From: Utricularia gibba
Taxonomy: Eukaryota; Streptophyta; Magnoliopsida; Lamiales; Lentibulariaceae
DNA: 64,000 nt
NCBI GenBank assembly: GCA_002189035.1
Contig: NEEC01000012.1
Coordinates: 186,001-250,000 of the forward strand
Direction: 5' to 3'
Made by a program: the position numbers and the translations under genes. Positions within the stretch are counted from its first letter, which is position 1; each line of letters opens with the position of its first letter. Shown one piece after another: positions 36,450 through 49,179 of this stretch. Under the pieces are notes generated by a model. It did not search any database, had not been told where the DNA came from, and saw only the letters and a program-made list of their open reading frames with translations.

Positions 36450-38722
36450 CTAGCTCTCATCGTTATCTGACAATACTCCATTTTGCATAGCCTGAAGATA
36501 TGTTTTCTAACTAAGGGAATATGCACGAAATCTGAAATATCACGTAAGAGATCTGTAAGAGCTATTGACCTTGAGAACGTTTTGGTCCTTCCATGGTCCC
36601 TTGCCGTCTGTTTGCAAACAGCCACCCTGAGCTGAGCAGGTACAGTTGCCTCCGAAAAATTCCGGTAGCTCACTGCCGTGTGATTGGAGATTGTTAACAG
36701 AACATCAAATTCTGTACATCTAGAAGCTTATGCAGAATCAATTTTGAGAGTTACCTGGCATCAATTGCATCAAGCAGCCTGTGTTGATAATCAGTCCCAA
36801 GTACCTGCAAACTCAGAAGGGCATAAATCCAGGATCAAGAATCCGAACTTTTCAAGACAAATAACAACACGTATGTAGATGAACGGGATAGGCAGGAGGT
36901 GCACCTGGATTTTGGCAGCTGTAACAGGATCAAGTAATGGCTTGACGATGTTCCAGATCAACCTGAATCCAGGACCAGTATTCACAACGTACATTCTGCA
37001 TAGTGTCTGCGATTACAAGATACAGAATTTGTTTGAGCCAAAGACACGTAGCTAGCGAATTAGCATATGACATTTGATGCAGTATATCAGGAATTTTCAG
37101 CATTACTTCAGGGTAATAGTCATTGTCGATCTTCTGAACCACCTTAATGAATTCCAAAACGGGGCCAGTCAAACTCATCACACCCTGGAGAGAAAAAAAA
37201 AAAAAAACTTACCAAAACAAGCAAAACGTCTCTTGAAAAATGATGAATGGCAAGGAGTAAATCCAAATATACCAGTCCTTGAACATCCAATATTGTTGTA
37301 CTGGTATCGATGTGCCTTTTTGCAGCAACAGAACATGCTGGGAACCTCAAAGAAAGAGTTTTCTCAAATTCCTGGACTTGGTATTTCACAAAACGCTCCA
37401 AATTCGTAATCTGTAGTAGCATTTCAACATCAATCAATCCCAATCTTTCAATGTATACAGGTCTTCCTTCCTTATCAGTACCATGGTAACCATGAGGATA
37501 ATACCTCCGAACCTCATTCAACTCATTGAAGATGAAGTCCTGTATAATAATGCAACGAAAAAAAAATTCAAACACATATCTAGATACATCCACATTTTGA
37601 ATACCAAAAGTTCAGAGGAGCAAGATGGGACCATGTATCACCTCACTTATTGTATCAGTACCAAAGTCTTTACGCCACTGAAGCATGTTTGCCCACATGG
37701 CTCGTGTTTTTCCTATATCAAATTTTCGAGCCTTCAAAAATCTGGAAAGAAGTTCATCTTTTAGCTCAACTGTCATTCCAACAACTCCACTGTATAGGTA
37801 ACAATAATAACTACCTTAACATTGTATGATAATCATCAAATCTTTCAGGTAGTAAGTTCTCTGAAATCAGAGCTTCTCGAAAAGCTTCAACAGCCTTCTC
37901 CTCTTCGGCTTCACGATTATCGTCAATACCATAGGCCCCAACATCGTTTCTCCTCCTGATCTTGTGTTTCAGTGAATTCTTAAGCTTGCTAGATACACTT
38001 CTCGCTTTCCTTAACAAACCAAACTTCATCCTTCCCTCAGAGTTTTCAGAATCTGATTTCATTTTGTGCCTCACATCAGAACCACAGCCTGTAAAAAAAA
38101 TAGGACTATGAGTTATAAATATGTGCATACCAGCACTTGAATCATGAGAAAAAAACCCATTTTGACTAGTTCCATGATTATGTAAAAAAAATTGCTCCCA
38201 AGCCTCCACACTGGCCTCGAAATTTCATGGATGCTGTTTCAGCTTTTTTTTTCCTCGCCTCTAAATCTCAAATTCGAGTCCACAAATTTGGTCTCGAAAA
38301 CTACGCATGTTATTCATACAACTTAGATCTGGGATTCAAAATGCGATATCAAAACAATCAAGATGCTTTTCATAAAAAACAGAATTAAGATACACCTGCA
38401 GAATAGCTCCAGCCCAGATTCAGTTTCACCAGGCAACCCAACGAGATTAAATCCTTGTGGACAAATTAAATCACTCTTTTCACCCATCCATATTTCCCAC
38501 CGTGATTCACAATTTCAGAACACCAACAGCCCAGATTCCACTGTCCCCAGCATCCACAACCCAAAAACCGTCATCACCCGAATGAGCAAAGAAGCTTCAA
38601 TATGACCCGAGGTTTGGGGAAAAATGCAGTTTTTTTGAAGAGAAAAACCGATTGATATAATTCCCAGTTAAGCAAACCCAGAAAAAAAAAAATTGAATTC
38701 ACTCACATGGGGTCTTCGACAT
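36450..38722 (-). CDS. SEC14-type phosphatidylinositol/phosphatidylcholine transfer protein (SFH-like), short form
   Basis: Nine coding exons: 38722-38707, 38088-37815, 37741-37642, 37539-37273, 37184-37107, 37006-36905, 36804-36755, 36672-36570 and 36491-36450, with phases that close exactly, give about 343 aa. The first coding exon has only 16 nt. Blocks are [40 protein letters not shown] (CRAL-TRIO-N), [76 protein letters not shown] and the closing [23 protein letters not shown] proteins exchange PtdIns and PtdCho to support phosphoinositide signalling in membrane trafficking and polar growth. Many SFHs carry a C-terminal nodulin-like domain. Here a 14-codon last exon ends the frame soon after the SEC14 domain, so this is a short form or its 3' end has been lost. 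No coding continuation is visible downstream. Confidence 0.9.
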
Positions 38723-41700
38723 CGCGAATCTGGAGAAAACCCCAAGTTGTCGCTTTAGCCACAAAAATCTGTATGTATCCTGGAATCCGGTGCTGAACAG
38801 CAAGAATAGACAAGTTTCTTTTGATGGGAAGCGCTGAGCGCTGGAAAGTGCGGCTTTTTAAGAGTCGGTTGGATTAGTAGTCGAAAGCGGGTAAGTACGT
38901 AAGCATGGATTAGCTAACTGGATTCAATTCTCGGCATCATGCGAATGTTGTGCGTAGATTCCTCCATATCCATAAATGACTTCTTCGACATTGTTTTAAA
39001 TATTTTTTAAAAAAATTATCAATGTAAGTTTCTAGTTGGAATGGTTGTCTTTATGAATTAAATCTCCATTGAATTATTTGTCTTTAATTTTTTTTAATAT
39101 TTTTATGATGAAAAAACATTAAATCATGATTTTATTATAATAAAAGTATATTTATAAAAAAATGTAAAAAAAATATCCTGATTTTTTTTCTTAATAAAAT
39201 TTATCATTACATTGCATATATGTAAGATCTAAAGTATTATAATGATATTTTATATTGATTACAGATGGAAGAAAAGATGTATTTAAATAGAAAAGTTCGT
39301 TTAATCTTATATGATGTTTTTTTCATAAAAAAATAGAATGTAAAAATGTGAGTGTTAAATAATTAAAGCGAACAATATCATATAATGATAGATTAAATCG
39401 TTCTAATATATTAATAAAATATTTATATTTAATAATATAGTATTTTCTCTTTTTACCTTATTTCCCTAAAATTCTACTTTCCATAAAATGCAATATTGTC
39501 ATATTTTGAGAAAAAGTAGTTGACTCTTGTTGGACTTGACAAACGAAGTGCTAAGCGAGGTTCCTCGACCTAATGATGCATGAAGTGCTTCAAATACACA
39601 TTATTGAGCGAAAAGAGGATGTCTTGGTCGTGTTGATTCCCATTTGAAGCTCATTGGACAGATATCACATAAGGTGTAGTCTCGTTCGGGATGGTTGTAA
39701 CCTCATCGAGTGACTTCTATTTATTTTAATTTTATCAGCCCAGACATATTATTCACATTTGATTACTTCAATCCTTCTATGATGATGAGACAAAGAATTT
39801 CTAAGAACGTGAGAGAACAGTTTTCTTCTTTGCAATACTACGCCCATTGAACCCCAAACATAGACTAGTTAAGTTGAGGGTTTTTACCTTTTTATTGCAG
39901 GATGATGAACAGATAGATGGAGAATCAATTCCTGTGAAGGGGATCCATCCATTCCCTAAGGACTATCTTTAGAACTTTTTATCCTCTACATCAAATCATA
40001 ATTATAATATTAGGATTGATGCGTAATGATTGCATCTAATTATATCTTTCTAGGTTACTAGATCTAGTTTTGTCGACTCATGGCTTCTTTGGTGGCATAC
40101 TTGTTTTACAAAAATTAGTTTATATAATGCTTTACATGTTGTACAGTTTCTAAAGTATGCCGTGTCACTTTGTCAGAATTAATCATTCATCTATTAGTTA
40201 TTATTTAGATCGAGTAATAACATTTAATGAAAAATAAATAAATAAATATATAAATAAATAATGATTATGATATACAAATATATTCAAAATAAATAATAAT
40301 TTTATACTTAATCATTAATAATTAACAAACAAATGACACTATATAATGCAAGTTCGTAACAAATATTAAATAAGTATTCGATCTAAATAATTTCCTTTCA
40401 ATTATCAAGTGCATCGTGGTTTTAGGCAGCAAATTTCTTAATGACAGCTATATTAAAACTTCATTAAAGCTCATGTTTCATGCGATTAGCGTTCAATCCA
40501 AAATTTATAAATAATTGAATGATACAATTCATAGTTAGCAAACATCTGAGTTATATGTTCTATTTTAATCGAGTAAATATTATTTTTCAATTAAAAATTT
40601 GTATTACGTTTTCATTCGATTCAAATAATATATAATATTAAAACATTTTACTTTTGACAATGTGATAGAAGGTATTTTATAAATTGAATCCAAAATTTGG
40701 TATTTTGCAAACAAATTTTTGGAAAAACGGTATACCACCAACTTACTCGTCAACTCATCTATTAAAAGGGGAGCAATTGGTGAAATTTCACTTAATTTCT
40801 TCTTAAAAATTCTGAAATTTCTCTTCAACAACATGCTTTACCAACAACTTCACTCATATTATCGAAGATTTCTTTCCATGGCTCCTTAGTATCTTGATTG
40901 CAAATCTCTTGTCCTCAAATATTTGAGGAAGTTATTTGGAATTCCCAAAATCATGGGATTATAGAAGAGAAAAACCGATGCTTTTTCATGGCCTCCACCA
41001 CCATCGAGATCTCGAGTTCCCTTCCATGTGATTCCCTTTCATCGCTTCTTTTGTTATGACCCTAAGGATTCCCTTGCACATGGACATTCCCACATATTCA
41101 CAACCTTAATCACATACCTCATTTTGGCCCAAATGTACGATGTTCTTCCCAACATGAATCACATTCTATTTTTGTATAATTTTCATAGATACACACTCGG
41201 ATCAAAAGAAATTGGGGAAAGGTCTTGACTGATTTTGATTCTCTCTATTAAAAAGTAAAAAGTGCTCACTATCGAAACCCACCACTATGGGGTAAATGTT
41301 GGTGACGCTGGTTTTGGTTTTTTTTTTTTTTTTTTTTGTGAATTGAATGGGATCTTGTAATAGCTCCAATTTTAATTCAAAATGTTTTCTAGATAGGGAA
41401 AAAAATTTCTTTACTTCTATTTGATGAGGCTACATCTCTAGCTCACTAACTTGAGGTGATCAAGTGTTGCAACCTTTACCATAATTTTGGCTCATGAAAA
41501 GCATAGTTGAGATTTATGATTACTATTAATTAGGAAGCAAGAGACTTTTGGAACCCACCGGAGATTCTAAAGCTTCTCTCATCAATTGTAGCTCACTAGA
41601 TCCTTCTTTCTCTAGTCCAATGCTTGAAGTATTTTGAATGATGAAGATGTTGCAGATAATTTGGAAGTGAAGCTGCATAATCACAAGTGGGTTGAAGCAG

Positions 41701-42590
41701 TAAGAGCATTGCAGTGGTTCTAATGGAAGCCGTTGTGATGAGGGTGGTTATAGTCAATCAGCACATTAGGGATATGCACTAGATTACCGGAAGTTGTTGA
41801 AGAGAACAATTATGTTAATTTAGTTCTATAAATATCACTAATTGATGATGCATGTCTCAATAGAAATGAGTGGCGTGATTCTATCAATATGAGTGTTGTT
41901 GATAAATGAAAATTTTACAACGTCGTTCAAATTGTAAATTTTACTATCAAATAAAATTTATAACCTAATATACGTTCATATAATTCAATTATGAGCATAA
42001 TATTTAGGATCGAACACAAAGAGCAGGTGCTTGTCATGTGATTATCAATACATGCAATTATTGTCACGTTGATAGATTTGATCTTAACTAGGACTAAGGC
42101 AGAATTATGATGGAATACAGTAAAAAAAATGTAACAAACTTTTGAACTCAGTTGTTCTTGAGATGAAATGAATAATGACTTGAGACTCATAGGGGATGCA
42201 TACTTATCTCTAAAATATTCTTACACAAACCATAAATCAAACATCTAATAAACAAAGTCTAGATCTACCCGAACTCTTGTTTTCCCCCTAATTTTTGGTC
42301 TACCTGTAATTAGGGTTGTTAAGATGAGTTTCACTACTTCCCCTCCTAGATCTATCCTAACTTGTTAAGAAAGTGACGTAACTTATGGTCAATAAAGTCT
42401 AAAGATTGATTAACACATTTTTCTCATTTTCACCCCAAGGCATCCCTAATTGCTTAGCTACTTATGCTAAGGAAAAGAAAAACGTTTTCATAGCATATTA
42501 CTAGCAACATTCTGGTTTCAAAGTTAAATAACAACAAGCAGTGCATAACAGAAACAGAAAAAGCAAATGGGTCAGGCAATAAAATTTAAA
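38723..42590. other. AT-rich spacer, no gene recognised
   Basis: The first 200 bp hold the SEC14-like promoter. The remainder is AT-rich with a T run at about 41320-41338 and short chance frames. I see no coding homology or clear repeat. Confidence 0.45.
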
Positions 42591-45500
42591 CTGTTCTAAG
42601 CTATGAATAATATTCTTCAAGAGCGGAAGAAAATCTTCAAAGGAGAGCTTAGATCATGGTTTCATTTTCTTCGTCCTCCATGGTTTTGCTATTCCCTCCT
42701 TCCACATCTCCCTTTCCACAACTGTTTTTCGTGTTTTTCAATGGGGAGATACTTTTTCTTTCCTCGTTATTTTCAAAAATCTTTTTCTTCTCTTCCTTGA
42801 GATTTGATTGTGATAAGCAATGTGTTTGTATGAAGAGGATGGAGAAAGCAGATGAGAATACGAACAAGTGACCTCTTGATGAGTATCAGAAAAGAAAAGA
42901 TGTTTACAATGATGTGCATGAGAGTATTTATACAAAATAACTTGTATAACGGCTCACTGGAGTCAATGTTGAGGTAAGGAAACCCAAGAGTCTTTGGTAG
43001 CTAGGCTAACACCCCTCCGCAACAGGTGCATGGATATCTGTCTGGCGCATCTTCTTCCACAGGTAGATATGTTGGTCCCCGCCTAATCCTTTTGTAAAGA
43101 TGTCAGCCGCTTGTTCATTTGTTTTGATGTAGGTCAAATGAATTACTCTTGAGATCACTGCCTCTCGTATGAAATGCTAGTCTAATTGGAAATGGTTGGT
43201 GCGCTCATGCATAACCGGGTTTCGAGCAATTTGGATTGATGATTTATTATCACAGCATAACACACTCTTGTCGTTGGGTTTTATTTCAAAGGACTCTAGC
43301 AAGTTTAGAAGCCATAGTAATTCACATGTAGCAGAGGTCATCGTCCGATATTCTACCTCAATGGAGCTCCTTGCGACTGTTTTATGGCGCTTAGATATCT
43401 AGCTAATTGGACTATCTCCTAAAAAAATAAAGATACCAAAGATTGATCGTCGGGTGTCTATGCATTTTGCCCAATCGCTATCCGGATATGCCAGGCGTTG
43501 AAGTTGCTATCTAGGTTTGTAGAGAAGGGCTAGTCCTGGAGAGCCTTTCAAGTATTTGAGTGCACAAAGACTAGCATTGAAGTGCAATTTTGTGGGAGAA
43601 TCCAAGTGTTAAGATAATACTTGTACAATATATGCAATATCTGCCCTAGTGAGTGTCAAATAGATTAGTTTTCCAACTAGTTGTCTGTAGAGAGTTGCAT
43701 CATTCAGTTTTTGAGAATCCTATTGATGTAATTGTTGACTTCAATCTAGTGGGGTTGTAATAGCTTTGGTTCCCATGACTTCATAATCAGCAAGGAGGTC
43801 CAGTACGTATTTCGGTTGACATATATAAATCCCTTAATTGGACTGAGCTACCTCTATTCCAAGAAAATAGCGTGGTCTGTCCAAATCCCTCAATTTAAAC
43901 TGCCCTGATAGGAAGTACACCAATGACTCTAGAGCATCAGTAGAGGTGTTGCCAATGACAATATTGTCAACATACACTAAAAGTGGCATAAAGTTTCCCT
44001 CAATCGTTGTTTTAGTGAAGAGTGAGGGGTCGGCTTTGCTTTGCTCACAACCGAATTCTGCTAATTTATCAGTAAACTTACAGTTCCACTGTCTAGGCGA
44101 TTGCTTGAGTCCGTAGATAGCTTTTCGTAGTTTGCATACCGTCTTGCCATCTTGACTTGCTTTCTTGTTGTGTTCATAGCCAAGGGGAATATCCATATAT
44201 ATACACTCCCCAAGATCATTGTTAAGGAAGGCATTATCAATATCTAGTTGCCTCAGAACCCATGAGTTTGATGCACCAAGGGCAAAAAAGGTTCTAACCA
44301 TGGTGTATTTGGCCACTGAGCTAAACGTTTCTTCATAATCAAACCCCTGTATTTAGCTGAAGCCTCTGGCTACCAATTGAGCCTTCCTTCTTTCTAAATT
44401 TCCATAAGAGTGAATTTTGTTTTTGTACACCCACTTGCAACCGACACTGTGGGTGCTCCTTGGAACTTCAATGATTTCCCAAGTCTTGTTATCTTCCATG
44501 GCTTTCAGTTCTTTTTGCATCGGTTCAGACCATTCAGGTAACAAGACAACTTTAGCATATGTCTTTGGTTCTGATATCCTAGAGATGTTGCTACATATTG
44601 CAAGGTATTTGTCTCCCACTTTGTCCACTCCCAAATATTTTTGAATTGGGTGTCGGGTTTCGCAATGCGCTTGAGGATTTGGTAATGTATAAGAATAAAT
44701 ATTCAAAAAGGCTGGGAGTCGTCTATTTTGTTGAGGTTGCTGTGCGTCAGGGGGTTCGGAGAAGATGTTGTCCTGGTTCATTATAATCCTCATTCAATGA
44801 GTCTTCTTCACTTGGACTGTGTGATTCGTTTTCATTTGACGATTGGTCCACCTCAGGTGAGTTGAACCCGCCTCTAACATGTTTGGGCTCCTCATTAGGT
44901 TTTCCATGTGGGTGAGAGTTCTTCAATCGGTTCTAGGTCCAACTATAAATGTGGATTCTTTGTCACCATCAGTCCTAGCTTCCATATTCTTCACTTCATA
45001 TTCTGCATTCAAATGGGAGCGAAAATTAGTGGTGAACGGAAATATAGATTCATGAAACACAACATTTCTTGAAATGATTATTTCATGATTATCCAAGTCA
45101 TAGAGCTTATAGCCTTTATTTCGTGGCAAGTAACCGAGGAATATGCATCTCCTTGCTCTAGTGTCGAATTTTGTTATCCCGTGAATGAGTGTGGATGCGA
45201 AACAGAGACATCCGAAGACCCGAAGATGATTATAATCTGGTGTTTTTCCCATTAGCTTCTTATATGGTTTGAAATATCGAAGTTGTTTCATGGGTGTTCT
45301 ATCGATAAGGTAGGTCACCATAAGTATAGCTTTACCCCAGAAGACTTTGGGTAGACTGGCTTGATATAAAAGGGCATGGGCAGCATTGAGCAGACGTTGA
45401 TGATGACATTCGACTACCCCATTTTGTTCAGTAGTTTCGATACGGCTGTTATGATGCAGGATCTCGAGGGCTGCAAAATCCATAGTTTTATACTCTGGTG

Positions 45501-46290
45501 CTTGATCACTCTGTATAGTTTTGACCTTTTTTCAAAACTGAACCTCAATGAGCTTAATAAAAGCTCTGATGATCATAGGTGCTTCTGACTTCGCCTTCAT
45601 GAGATAGGTCCAGGTGGCCCGAGTAGCATCTTCAACTATGGTGAGGAAGAATCAGAACCCTCCTATAGATCTCGTTATATATGGCCCCTAGGTATCTATA
45701 TGGATTAGATCAAATTTTTCATAATTCCTAGAATACGTAGGAAATGGATGTTTTCTTTGCTTTGCCTGTGGGCATGTAGTGCAAATATGAGAAGTCATGA
45801 TATGTATGTTGGGATTCACTTTTGTGAGGTGTGTGATAACCGAATGCGATGGGTGTCCTATTCGGTGGAACCAGGTATCAAACAAGTGTAAGTCATGTGT
45901 ATGAGAGTTAAAAACAATAGAATTTGAATGTAAAACAGATTGAGAGTTTTGGAAAGCAAGATATGCAGCGGATTGATTAGTAGAGAAATCAGATGCATTA
46001 TTTGAGATGCATTGTTCGAAAAAGTAGAGCCCATGTTGTAATCTAGCCTTCCCAATCGTCATCTTCGGGAAACAAAAGTCTTACAGCAAGCACTAATTAG
46101 CCGTAAATATAGGAGAAACATTACTTGTAGCTAGTAATTGAGACACCGATATCAGATTTATTGTGAATGTAGGTATGTACAGTACGTTATAAGGTGATTT
46201 TTTTGTTTAATTTTACTGTCCCTTTGTGATGCAACCGAACAGTATGGTTGTTTGGTAACAAGTCTTCCAATCTTGAACAAGCCAACTGGA
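42590..46290 (-). mobile_element. Degenerate Ty1/copia retrotransposon, minus strand
   Basis: Pol domains in order on the minus strand: pre-integrase/GAG-pre 46250-45690 (NVLYIPTFTINLIS; WFHRIGHPSHSVITHL; CTTCPQAKQRKHPF), integrase C-half 45483-44923 (EQNGVVECHHQRLL, LRVFGCLCFAST), reverse transcriptase 44793-43834 and RNase H about 43830-43020 (ending ADIFTKGL). Stops and frameshifts separate them. The reverse transcriptase motif is YVDN, not YVDD, at about 43965. A purine-rich GCGGAGGGGTGTTAG at about 43003-43018 marks the polypurine tract and start of a 3' LTR at about 43011. The LTR extends to near 42590 with TATAAATA at about 42927. The 5' LTR and gag are missing; the element stops where a plus-strand gag relic begins. 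Inactive. Confidence 0.85.
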
Positions 46291-47340
46291 GGAGATTACA
46301 TCTAAAGAATGTCATCATTATGAATCTATGTATTCATAACATAATGTCGCATAGAATCGGTGAGTTCAATGATGCACAACAATTGTGGAAAGTATTAGAA
46401 GAAATGTCCTGACCTGACAATGTCTTAGACAAGATCATCTTATATGAGCGTATGCCTAGGATGAAGTATAAAGATGGTGACTCAATGTCTGAACATTTGA
46501 GCAAATTCTCAAATATCGTGGATCTAATGATTGCTATCAAGATGAGTTTAGATGAAGAGATACAGACGATTAACCTCATGGATATGTTACTTGATTCTTG
46601 AGAGATATTGATAATTATGCTAAGCAACTCCACGAATGGAGGCCTAAAATATGATGCAATAGCCAAGTCACTACTACAAGAGGAACTCATAAGTCAAAAC
46701 ACAAGAGTTGTGAGAGATGTTGATTCTAAATCCACCCTTGTTTATATTGGAGATAAATACAAAAGTCATCCCAGGGAGACAACTGACAGAGAGGGAGACA
46801 AATCCAAACAAAGGATGAATGAGAAGAAATGAGAGACACAAACCTTCTTCCACTATGGGAAAAAGGGACACATTCGGAAGTATTACTATGGCTTTCAGGT
46901 ACAACAAGAGCAACACAAAATGGAAAAACATAGAGCTAGTAGATGCTAACACCTATGGATACTTGAGTGAAGCATATGATGATAATCTATTATTGCTTTT
47001 AACAACAAATGTTAGAGAGTTTAACTTGTGTGATTCATGGTATATCCACTTTGCTACCTCATTTCATGCAACGCCTCATAAGATAGGAATGCAAAATTAT
47101 GAGGTTTCTCACTCTAGCATCATGAGGATGGGGAATTAATTGGTTTCCGAAATTGATGGCATTGATGATCTAGTTATCACCACAAACTTGAAATCTCAGT
47201 TAAAATTTAAGAGGGTGTGTCATGCACCTCCTTTCAGAGTAAAGTCACTCTCTACGATGGAACTAGATATGGAAGGCTATTGCCATAGTGTGCAATCTTA
47301 AGTCTGTAAACTTAGGGTCCATGGTAGTTGATTGAGGTAC
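46290..47340 (+). pseudogene. Tnt1-like copia gag-protease relic
   Basis: Plus-strand frames show a UBN2-type gag (LYERMPRMKYKDGDSMSEHL and SKFSNIVDLM, 46440-46530), a degenerate zinc knuckle (FFHYGKKGHIRKYYYG, about 46843-46890, two Cys lost) and a protease/GAG-pre region (FATSFHATPHK, MRMGN, 47050-47140; LDMEGYCHS, 47268-47294). Several stops. No LTR. It is oriented opposite to the pol relic on its left. Confidence 0.75.
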
Positions 47341-48289
47341 ATTGATGGGACAATTATATAAAAAAGAATTAGAAGGAATGTTACAAAGATTCGGGTAGTA
47401 TTCGATCAAGAAAACTCTAACTCCTTTTGACATAAAAGATTAGGTTATTTGTTTGAGGTTAGGGTTATAAAGCTATCAATTAGAAGTTTGACAATCTATC
47501 TTTACTTGTTATCATTAACTTAAAAATAAGTTCTACTTAAATTATAATTAATAAAGACCACTATTACATATTTGAACTCTACTTATTTAATAACTTATAG
47601 GTTAAGTTCAAGTCACAAAATAAATAAAGCACACTACACCCTTAAAGTGAATCATTTAAGTTTGCTTTCACTATTTACTTTAACAATCTTATTTGTAAAA
47701 TCTTGATAGTTTGTATTTGATTTAAAATTAAATTTTCTCTAAAAAATTAATTGCATGCAATCAATATTTGTATACACCCTTAACGTGTTTTACATTTAAA
47801 ATTCTTTGTAAATTTGATATGAAACACTATGAATCAAATTTTTGATATCATTGTTGGGATATTGATTGTTCTTGAGTTTGGAATCATATGTGTTATTTTT
47901 TTTTCCTTTTATTTTTCTCTCTTCTTGCTCTTCCTTTTTTTTTTTTTTTTTTTTGCAGCTTGGTTCATCAAGATTTCATGTGAGTCTTAGATCTTATCTT
48001 GAAGTTTTATATCCTATGAATTAAGAGATCAAATGAACCTTTCCTGTTAAATAGATGGAGTAGATGTCTAGTTAAACTACTAAAGACACTAACGCAATAT
48101 ATGTATCCATCGGAATACTCATAGTGCATGAGATCCAAGTAGAATAGCACCAAGGAAATTTTTCAATGTTACTTTCTATTAATCATGGGCCAGCATTACG
48201 AATTTTTAAGAAAAAAATCATTATAAATCATTCTAACTGTCCATTATGCATCATCTTTAATGGAAAAGAAGACTATGAGATATGTTCAT
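47341..48289. other. AT-rich spacer with long poly-T
   Basis: No coding block recognised. A T run of about 22 lies at 47933-47955, followed by TTGCAG. Part of this may be the upstream portion of the gypsy gag relic. Confidence 0.35.
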
Positions 48290-48402
48290 ACTTATTATTC
48301 ATGCCTCCTAAATTAATTGGTTGGGGAAAATGATGACCCAAATAATCACCTTCGAGAGTTGCACACAACTTATGCATCAATGCACTTGAAAGGAGAACCT
48401 AT

Positions 48403-48921
48403 TGACAGTTGATGAAGAAATAGACTCCGCTTCGAATCCACCGGAAGAGGAATTGCTCGAAGATGAAGAACAGAAGATGTAGACGCGAGATTCTCAGACT
48501 CCAGCCAAGGGGAAGAACGAGGACTGTGCTTGGATTAGTCTACTGGTACTGGGCTCATGCTTGTTCAAGTCTCTCAGCAAGAGACTCATCCAAGTTGAAG
48601 GCTCAACTCAAGAAGACTAGCCCAAGTGTGTGGAAAGAAAACAAAAGAACAGAGATTGCATGTGACAGTCGACGTGAAATGAGGAGTTCAAGATCTACAT
48701 AAATGCTGAGCTCCTCCAAGGCAATGGTCATCTTCCAACGGACGGAAATATGAAAGTATTTATAGATCAATTGCTAAAAGATTAAAAAAGGCTAGTTAAT
48801 TAGTCTTCTACATCCCATAAATTGTCTCTCTATGTGAAAACTTGAAGCTTTGTATACACAAATCTCTACACCTTCCTCTTTCTAGCATTCTGATTCCACC
48901 AACTTTCTTTTTCCACTTACA
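48403..48921 (+). repeat. 5' LTR of copia element
   Basis: 519 bp, starts TGACAGTTGATG, ends CCACTTACA. TATTTATAGATC at about 48757-48768 is a likely TATA box. By eye about 38-40 differences separate it from the 3' LTR, mostly C/T and G/A changes. Confidence 0.92.
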
Positions 48922-49179
48922 TGGTGAACCCAACGTGAACGACAATCCAACGCAGTGTTTCTGAAACATCTTGAGTCTTCTCTCGAAATCCATCTACACT
49001 CTCTGCCTGCTCTTCCTTACTCTTGCCCCACAACTTAGCTCTTGAGATTCTTGTACCCAAATATGAGTGCCCCAGAGTTTGATCACCTCGCAAGAATTGG
49101 CATTTCAAGCCTCTTGACACTGTCTTGGGTTTGAATCACAAGGCACATCAACCAAAATTAATGTTGTTCCTAGGGAGTC

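Noticed and set aside
48463-48702. Arg-rich frame repeated at 52957-53202
   Set aside because: Duplicate chance frame inside the two LTRs.
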